Source: an uncultured Variovorax sp.
Lineage (GTDB): Bacteria; Pseudomonadota; Gammaproteobacteria; Burkholderiales; Burkholderiaceae
Direction: 5' to 3'
Assembly (NCBI GenBank): GCA_946478645.1
Contig: CAMLCW010000135.1
Span: 1 to 12,387 of the forward strand
DNA: 12,387 nucleotides
Positions 7,546 through 12,387 of this stretch are shown one piece after another. A model generated the notes under the pieces. The model did no database searches, was not told the origin of the DNA, and was given only the letters and a program-made list of their open reading frames with translations. The position numbers and the translations under genes were made by a program. Within the stretch, counting starts at the first letter, position 1. The number at the start of each line of letters is the position of its first letter.

Positions 7546-8543
7546 TGAAGCACACCGGCGAAGAGACGCACGCCGTGGATGCGGCGGCGCAGGCCGGTCA
7601 GCGCGGCGACTGGGCGCATGCGCCCGAGCGCAGCAACATGCTGGCGCTGCGCTTCATCTGCTTCATGGCGCTGGTGTTCGGGCGCCGCATCACGCGGCTG
7701 CTGCTGGCGCCGATCAGCCTCTATTTCCTGCTGTTCGCGCCGACGCCGCGCCGGCACATCAAGCGCTACCTGTTCAGGGCCATCGGTCCGCGCGCGGGGT
7801 GGCTCGACGGCTACCGCCTGCTGCACGCCTTCGCTTCCACGGTGCTCGACCGCGTCTATTTCCTGCGCGGGCGGATGGATCTGTTCGACGTGCGGGTCGA
7901 GGGCAGCGCGCCGCTCGAAGCCGAGGTGCTCTCGGGCCGCGGCGCTTTCCTGCTCGGCGCCCACTTCGGCAGCTTCGAGGCGCTGGGCGCCTGCAAGCAG
8001 CACAGCGCGCACCGGCAGAAGCTCGGGCTCGCGATGCTGATGTACCCCGACAACGCGCAGCGCATCACGGCCATCCTCAACGCCATCAGCCTGCCCGAGC
8101 TGCGGCCGCACGTGATCGCGCTCGGACGGCCGCACTCGATGCTCGCGCTGCGCGACTGGCTCGACGGCGGCGGCCTGGGCGGCATGCTGGCCGACCGCAC
8201 GCTGCCGGGCAGCGAGGAGCAGCCCGCGCAGCAGCGCGGCAAGCAGATCGTGCTGCCGTTCCTCGGCCATCCCGCCAGCTTCGACGACGGGCCGTTCCGC
8301 CTGGCGGCGCTGCTGCGGCGCAAGGTGTTCTTCATGGCCGGCATCTACGGCGGCGGCGCGCGCTACGATGTCCGCTTCGATCCGCTGGCCGACTTCAGCG
8401 AGCGCATCGCCGATCCCGCCGAGCGGGAACGCCGCATCCACGCGGCCGTCCAAGCCTATGCGGCGCGCCTCGAGGCGCTGTGCCGCGCCCATCCGTACAA
8501 CTGGTTCAACTTCCATGATTTCTGGCTCGAAGACTCGCATTGA
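7545..8543 (+). CDS. LpxL/HtrB-like lysophospholipid acyltransferase of the aryl polyene operon
   Basis: 332 residues. A hydrophilic N-terminus (1-33) is followed by a hydrophobic anchor (about 34-66, MLALRFICFMALVFG onward). The core has the family's HX4E motif in GAHFGSFEALG (H140, E145) and a GGMLADRTLPG segment typical of LpxL-type enzymes, ending with HPYNWFNFHDFW. Such enzymes move acyl chains from ACP to a lipid headgroup at the inner membrane. In aryl polyene clusters the homologue is thought to attach the polyene acid to its lipid anchor (known context, not shown here). The ATG shares one base with the previous stop (TGATG), implying coupled translation. A much longer in-frame reading upstream is an artefact of the GC-rich third frame. 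The 3' end overlaps the LolA-like gene by 29 nt. Confidence 0.88.
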   Translation: MKHTGEETHAVDAAAQAGQRGDWAHAPERSNMLALRFICFMALVFGRRITRLLLAPISLYFLLFAPTPRRHIKRYLFRAIGPRAGWLDGYRLLHAFASTVLDRVYFLRGRMDLFDVRVEGSAPLEAEVLSGRGAFLLGAHFGSFEALGACKQHSAHRQKLGLAMLMYPDNAQRITAILNAISLPELRPHVIALGRPHSMLALRDWLDGGGLGGMLADRTLPGSEEQPAQQRGKQIVLPFLGHPASFDDGPFRLAALLRRKVFFMAGIYGGGARYDVRFDPLADFSERIADPAERERRIHAAVQAYAARLEALCRAHPYNWFNFHDFWLEDSH

Positions 8544-9153
8544 CCGGCTCGCCAGGAGCCTGCTGCTGGCACTGGCCTGCTGCGCCGCGCCGGCCTGGGC
8601 CTTCGACCTGCCCGAACTGATGGGGCTGCTGTCGAAGCAGAAGAGCGGCGAGGCGCGCTTCACCGAGCAACGCTTCGTGCACGGCCTCGAGGGCCCGCTC
8701 AATGCACGCGGCACGCTGAGCTTCGAGGCGCCCGACAAGCTGGTGCGCCGCACGCTGTCGCCGCGCGTGGAGACCATGGCCGTCGAAGGCAACACGCTGA
8801 CGCTGTCGCGCGGCGGCCGCAACCGTGTGCTCACGCTCGACAGCATGCCCGAGCTGCTCGGCCTCGTGGAGGCGATGCGCGGCACGCTGACGGGCGACGG
8901 CGCCACGCTGCAGCGCTACTTTCGCAGCACAGTCGGCGGCTCGGCCGCCAACTGGACGCTCGACCTCACGCCACTCGACAGCCGGCTTGCGTCGCAGATG
9001 CGCAGCATCCGCATGACCGGGCGCGCGAGCGAGGTGCTGGGCCTCGAGATGGAATTCGTCGGCGGCGACCGCTCGGTGATGAACATCTCGCCCGAGCGCC
9101 CGGGCACTGCGCCCCCCGCGCCGGCCGGCGCTGCCGGGCGCACCACGCCGTGA
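8515..9153 (+). CDS. LolA-like periplasmic carrier protein of the aryl polyene operon
   Basis: 212 residues. Residues 1-29 form a signal peptide with a basic n-region (KTRIDRLAR), hydrophobic core (SLLLALACCAA) and PAWA cleavage site. The mature part has the LolA features seen in aryl polyene clusters: LMGLLSKQKSGEARFTEQRFVHGLEGPLNARGTL-type start, then FEAPDKLVRRT and repeated beta-strand patterns; the last 20 residues are Pro/Ala-rich. It would shuttle the lipidated polyene, or a lipoprotein-like product, across the periplasm together with the exporter encoded next. The ATG at 8515 lies inside the acyltransferase gene and has no Shine-Dalgarno, so translation probably relies on coupling; a longer frame starting at 8368 would bury the signal peptide and was rejected. 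It overlaps the exporter gene by 4 nt. Confidence 0.86.
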   Translation: MISGSKTRIDRLARSLLLALACCAAPAWAFDLPELMGLLSKQKSGEARFTEQRFVHGLEGPLNARGTLSFEAPDKLVRRTLSPRVETMAVEGNTLTLSRGGRNRVLTLDSMPELLGLVEAMRGTLTGDGATLQRYFRSTVGGSAANWTLDLTPLDSRLASQMRSIRMTGRASEVLGLEMEFVGGDRSVMNISPERPGTAPPAPAGAAGRTTP

Positions 9154-11558
9154 TCGCTGCCGGGACGCCGGCGGGGCCGCCGAGCCGGCAGCGCCGCGCG
9201 CTGGTGCTGCTGGTGTGGCTTGTGGTCGTGCTCGCGGGCGCGCTGCAGATCGCGCGCACCACGTTCAGCGCCGACCTCTCGGCCTTCCTGCCCCAAAGCC
9301 CCGATGCGCGGCAGCAGGTGCTCATCGAGCAGCTGCAGAGCGGCGTCGCCTCGCGCACGCTGATGCTCGGCATCGAGGGCGGCGCCAGCGCCGAACAGCG
9401 CGCCGCCGTGTCGCGCGCGGTGGCCGGCGCGATGCGCGAGAGCCGGCTCTTCGACCTGGTGCAGAACGGCGATACCGGCGACTGGACCGAGTCCGGCAAC
9501 TGGGTCTTCACGCACCGCTACCAGCTGTCGCCCGGCGTGCGGCCGGAGCAGTTCACCGTCGAGGGCCTGCGCGACGCGATCAACGAAACCCTCTCGACGC
9601 TCGGCACCCCGGCCGGCAACGCGATCAAGCCCTTGCTCGACCGCGACCCGACCGGCGAGACGCAGCGCATCGCCATGGAACTGGTGCCGGCCAGCGCACC
9701 GCGCAGCGAGAGCGGCGTCTGGATGTCGCGCACCGCGCCGCGCGCACTGCTGATCGCCACCACGCATGCGGCCGGCAGCGACCTCGACGCTCAGGCCGTG
9801 GCCATCGCCCGGGTGCAGGCGGCCTTCGACGCGGCCACGCGCGACATGGGGGAGGCGAAGCCGACGCTGCTCCTGAGCGGGCCGCCGGTGTTCTCGGTGC
9901 TGAGCCGAGACAAGATCAAGACCGAGGCAGTGCACCTCGCGATCATCGGCGGCATCGTCATGGGCATCCTGCTGCTGCTGGCCTTCGCATCGCCGCGCGC
10001 GCTGGTCATCGCGTTCCTGCCGGTCGCCACGGGCGTGGTGGTGGGCACGGCCGCGGTGAGCCTGGTGTTCGGCTCGGTCCACGGCATGACGCTGGGCTTC
10101 GGCAGCACGCTGATCGGCGAGACCGTCGACTACGCCATCTACTACCTGATCCAGGCGCGCGGCGCGGCCGTGGCGGGCACCGGCTGGGCGCACTGGCGCG
10201 CCGTGCACTGGCCCACGGTGCGGCTCGGCCTGCTCACCTCGGTGTGCGGCTTCGCGGCGCTGGTGTTCTCGGGCTTTCCGGGGCTCGCGCAGCTCGGCGT
10301 GTTCTCGATCGCGGGGCTCGTGGCGGCGGCGCTCGCCACCCGCCATGCGCTGCCGGTGCTCGCGCCCGACGGCGCCAGCGGCATGGGCATGCGCAAGTAC
10401 ATGGCACTGGCGGCGGGCAAGCTCGTGCGCGGCCTGCCGCGGCTGCGCTGGGTGCTGCTAGGGCTCGGCGTGGCGGCGTTCGCGCTCGTCGTCTGGCAGG
10501 GCGGCCATCTCTGGCGCGCCGATCTCGGCGCGATGAGCCCCGTGCCCAAGTCGGCCCAGCAACTCGACGAGATGCTGCGCGCCGACATCGGCACGGGCGA
10601 CGGCGGCACGCTGGTCGTGGTCCATGGCGCCTACGAGGAAGCGGCGCTGCGCAACACCGAGGCCGCGGCTGCACGGCTCGAGGCGCTGGTCGACAAGGGT
10701 GAGCTCGCCGGCTTCGAGACGGTGACGCGCGTGCTGCCGAGCGTGGCCACGCAAGCCGCGCGCCTGGCCAGCATCCCCGATGCCGAAACCCTGCGCGCTC
10801 GGCTTGCCGAGGCCACCGAGGGCTCGCCGCTGCCGGCGTCGCGGCTCGGACCGTTCCTGGCCGAGATCGAAGCGGCGCGCCAGCTCGCGCCGGTGCGGCG
10901 CGCCGACTTGGCGGGCGGTCCGCTGGGCTGGGCCGTCAACACGCTCATGTACGAACGCCCCGGCGGCGGATGGTCGACGCTGGTGGTGCTGCACCCCGGC
11001 CCGCGCTTCGACGCCGCGCGGCTCGAGCAGGCCCTGGCCGATGCGCCCCAGGTCCAGGTGGTCGACGTCGGCCGCGAACTGGCCGGGCTCTACAAGCGCT
11101 ACCTGCACGAAGCCTTCGTGCAGGTGCTGCTCGGCGCGCTCGCGGTGGTGGTGCTGCTCGGCATCTACCTGCGCTCGTGGCAGCGCCTGGTCGCGGTCTG
11201 CCAGCCGCTGGTCTTTGCCGTGGTGCTGGTGCTGGGCGGCATGGCCGTGCTGCAGGTGCCGCTCGGCATCCTGCACCTGGTGGGCCTGCTGCTGATCGTG
11301 GCGGTCGGTTCGAACTACGCGCTGTTCTTCGACCAGCTGCGCGTGGCGGGACGCGCCGACGAGGACACGCTGGCCTCGCTGATGCTCGCCAACGTGACGA
11401 CGGTGGTGTCGTTCGGGCTGATCGCGATCTCGGACATTCCGGCGCTGTCGTCGATCGGACGCGTGGTGGCGCCCGGCGCCTTGCTCGCGCTGCTGCTCTC
11501 GGCCGCGTTCGCGCGCCGGCTTGCCTCGCCGCCATCGGCGTCATCCGTGCCGGGCTGA
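9150..11558 (+). CDS. MMPL/RND-superfamily exporter (COG4258 type) of the aryl polyene operon
   Basis: 802 residues with two similar halves, each having one helix, a large periplasmic loop and a bundle of five helices. The first helix is at about 16-36 and the first bundle at about 265-420 (VHLAIIGGIVMGILLLLAF onward). The second half starts near 435, with its bundle at about 650-795. The first bundle contains GETVDYAIYYLIQA with D327-Y328, the Asp-Tyr pair used for proton relay in MmpL proteins. The matching place in the second half reads GSNYALFFDQ, with Asn (N722) where MmpL3 has Asp. Exporters of this type sit in aryl polyene clusters and are believed to move the pigment lipid outward with the LolA-like protein. 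The start is GTG at 9150, overlapping the LolA-like stop as GTGA. Family is certain; substrate comes from context. Confidence 0.92.
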   Translation: MIAAGTPAGPPSRQRRALVLLVWLVVVLAGALQIARTTFSADLSAFLPQSPDARQQVLIEQLQSGVASRTLMLGIEGGASAEQRAAVSRAVAGAMRESRLFDLVQNGDTGDWTESGNWVFTHRYQLSPGVRPEQFTVEGLRDAINETLSTLGTPAGNAIKPLLDRDPTGETQRIAMELVPASAPRSESGVWMSRTAPRALLIATTHAAGSDLDAQAVAIARVQAAFDAATRDMGEAKPTLLLSGPPVFSVLSRDKIKTEAVHLAIIGGIVMGILLLLAFASPRALVIAFLPVATGVVVGTAAVSLVFGSVHGMTLGFGSTLIGETVDYAIYYLIQARGAAVAGTGWAHWRAVHWPTVRLGLLTSVCGFAALVFSGFPGLAQLGVFSIAGLVAAALATRHALPVLAPDGASGMGMRKYMALAAGKLVRGLPRLRWVLLGLGVAAFALVVWQGGHLWRADLGAMSPVPKSAQQLDEMLRADIGTGDGGTLVVVHGAYEEAALRNTEAAAARLEALVDKGELAGFETVTRVLPSVATQAARLASIPDAETLRARLAEATEGSPLPASRLGPFLAEIEAARQLAPVRRADLAGGPLGWAVNTLMYERPGGGWSTLVVLHPGPRFDAARLEQALADAPQVQVVDVGRELAGLYKRYLHEAFVQVLLGALAVVVLLGIYLRSWQRLVAVCQPLVFAVVLVLGGMAVLQVPLGILHLVGLLLIVAVGSNYALFFDQLRVAGRADEDTLASLMLANVTTVVSFGLIAISDIPALSSIGRVVAPGALLALLLSAAFARRLASPPSASSVPG

Positions 11559-11575
11559 TGGGAGAATCGCGCCCG

Positions 11576-12387
11576 ATGTCTGCCGCCAACGTCGCCGCCG
11601 CCGCTGAATCCTGGCCCCTGCCGCTGTCCATCCGTGCCAGCGCCGCGCTGCACGTGGCGGCCATCGGCACCGGCGCGCTGGTGCCCGGCGCCTTGCCCTG
11701 GGCCCTCGGCGCCATCGTGCTGAACCATGCGCTGATCACCGGTGCCGGACTCACGCCGCGCAGCAGCCTGCTCGGACCGAACGTGACGCGCCTGCCCGAA
11801 GCGGCCGGCCTGCGGCGCGAGGTGGCGATCACGATCGACGACGGGCCCGACCCCGACGTCACGCCGAAGGTGCTCGACCTGCTGGACGCCCATGGCCAGC
11901 GCGCCACCTTCTTCTGCATTGCCGAGCGCGTGCGCGCGCATCCGGCGCTCGCGCGCGAGATCGTCGCGCGCGGCCACAGCGTGCAGAACCACACGGCGCG
12001 GCACCGTCACAATTTTTCGTTCCTGGGCCCGCGCGGCTTCGCAGCCGAGATCTCGCGCGCGCAGGAGATTCTTTTCGAGGCCACCGGCGAGCGCCCGACC
12101 TGTTTTCGCGCGCCGGCCGGCCTGCGCAATCCGTTCCTCGCGCCCGTGCTGCACCGCCTCGGCCTCTCGCTCGTGAGCTGGACCCGCCGCGGTTTCGACA
12201 CGCGCGAGGGCGACCCGGCCAAGGTGATGGCACGCCTGGTGCGCAAGCTGCAAGCGCGCGACATCCTGCTGCTGCACGACGGCAATGCCGCACGCACCGC
12301 TTCGGGGAATCCTGTGTTGTTGGAGGTACTGCCTTTGCTGCTCGAACGCCTGCGCGCCGATGGACTGCGCGCCGTGACCCTGCCGGA
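11576..12387 (+). CDS. Membrane-anchored NodB-type polysaccharide deacetylase; 3' end cut by window edge
   Basis: 270 codons are visible and the gene continues past the right edge. An N-terminal hydrophobic region (about 18-58) probably gives one or two membrane helices. The NodB domain follows: ITIDDGPDPD with D88-D89 (motif 1), HTARH with metal ligands H139 and H143 (motif 2), FRAPAG with R178 (motif 3) and ILLLHDGN with H234 (motif 5). All catalytic elements are therefore present. Such enzymes remove N-acetyl groups from sugars or other amides. Placement as the seventh gene of the aryl polyene operon suggests it acts on the sugar part of the lipid anchor, which is inference. The start is uncertain: the ATG at 11576 has GGGAG 11 nt upstream, while an in-frame ATG at 11558 shares a base with the exporter stop and would add six residues. 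Confidence 0.87.
   Translation, partial: MSAANVAAAAESWPLPLSIRASAALHVAAIGTGALVPGALPWALGAIVLNHALITGAGLTPRSSLLGPNVTRLPEAAGLRREVAITIDDGPDPDVTPKVLDLLDAHGQRATFFCIAERVRAHPALAREIVARGHSVQNHTARHRHNFSFLGPRGFAAEISRAQEILFEATGERPTCFRAPAGLRNPFLAPVLHRLGLSLVSWTRRGFDTREGDPAKVMARLVRKLQARDILLLHDGNAARTASGNPVLLEVLPLLLERLRADGLRAVTLP

Noticed and set aside
5463..8543. Very long plus-strand open frame (1026 codons) ending with the acyltransferase
   Set aside because: Only the last 332 codons, from the ATG at 7545, show family motifs. The earlier part lies out of frame over the COG4648 and ligase genes and is an Arg/Ala-rich translation typical of GC-rich shadow frames.
8916..10346. 476-codon antisense open frame under the LolA-like and exporter genes
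   Set aside because: Shadow of the real genes; Arg/His/Ala-rich with no motif.
11315..12277. 320-codon antisense open frame under the exporter end and deacetylase
   Set aside because: The plus strand carries intact MMPL and NodB motifs across the same stretch.

Overview
The window is GC-rich with very short intergenic gaps and strong GC bias at third codon positions, which also produces many long spurious antisense frames. Gene content (a URC1-type GTP cyclohydrolase II, a YjgR/DUF853 ATPase, an ECF sigma/NrsF pair and an aryl-polyene-type pigment operon) fits a betaproteobacterium, most likely a Comamonadaceae such as Variovorax. That assignment is inference from gene content and composition. 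There are no rRNA, tRNA, CRISPR or transposon sequences that I can see.

Layout. (1) 1-866, minus strand: the N-terminal 288 codons of a GTP cyclohydrolase II-like protein of the uracil-catabolism (URC1) type, running off the left edge. Its upstream gap (867-958) holds a good sigma70-like promoter inside a nested inverted repeat. (2) 959-1868, minus strand: a two-gene unit, a four-helix membrane protein (DUF6644/CopD-like) followed by a secreted DUF6152-type protein whose predicted mature form begins with His-His. (3) 2000-3204, plus strand, divergent from (2): an ECF sigma factor and its membrane anti-sigma factor of the NrsF/DUF1109 family, overlapping by 4 nt and preceded by a candidate autoregulatory promoter (TGTAAC, 17 nt, CGAA). 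(4) 3242-4747, minus strand: a YjgR/HerA-like ATPase, converging on the anti-sigma gene across a 9-bp hairpin. (5) 4864 to the right edge, plus strand: a tightly packed seven-gene operon of aryl polyene type: acyl carrier protein, COG4648 membrane protein, aryl/acyl-ACP ligase fused to a hotdog dehydratase, LpxL-like acyltransferase, LolA-like periplasmic carrier, MMPL/RND exporter, and a NodB-type polysaccharide deacetylase cut by the window end.

How the genes work together. In region 5 the ligase half would load an aromatic starter onto the ACP, the dehydratase domain would act on the growing polyene, the acyltransferase would attach it to a lipid or sugar-lipid, and the LolA/MMPL pair would move it to the outer membrane. 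Ketosynthase, ketoreductase, starter-forming and thioesterase genes are not in the window and presumably lie to the right. Regions 2 and 3 form a divergent four-gene neighbourhood that looks like an envelope stress/metal module. I infer a possible copper link from the CopC/CopD-like pairing of a His-starting periplasmic protein with a CopD-like membrane protein, and from the known metal-responsive role of SigF/NrsF in Caulobacter. That link is a hypothesis, not something the sequence proves.
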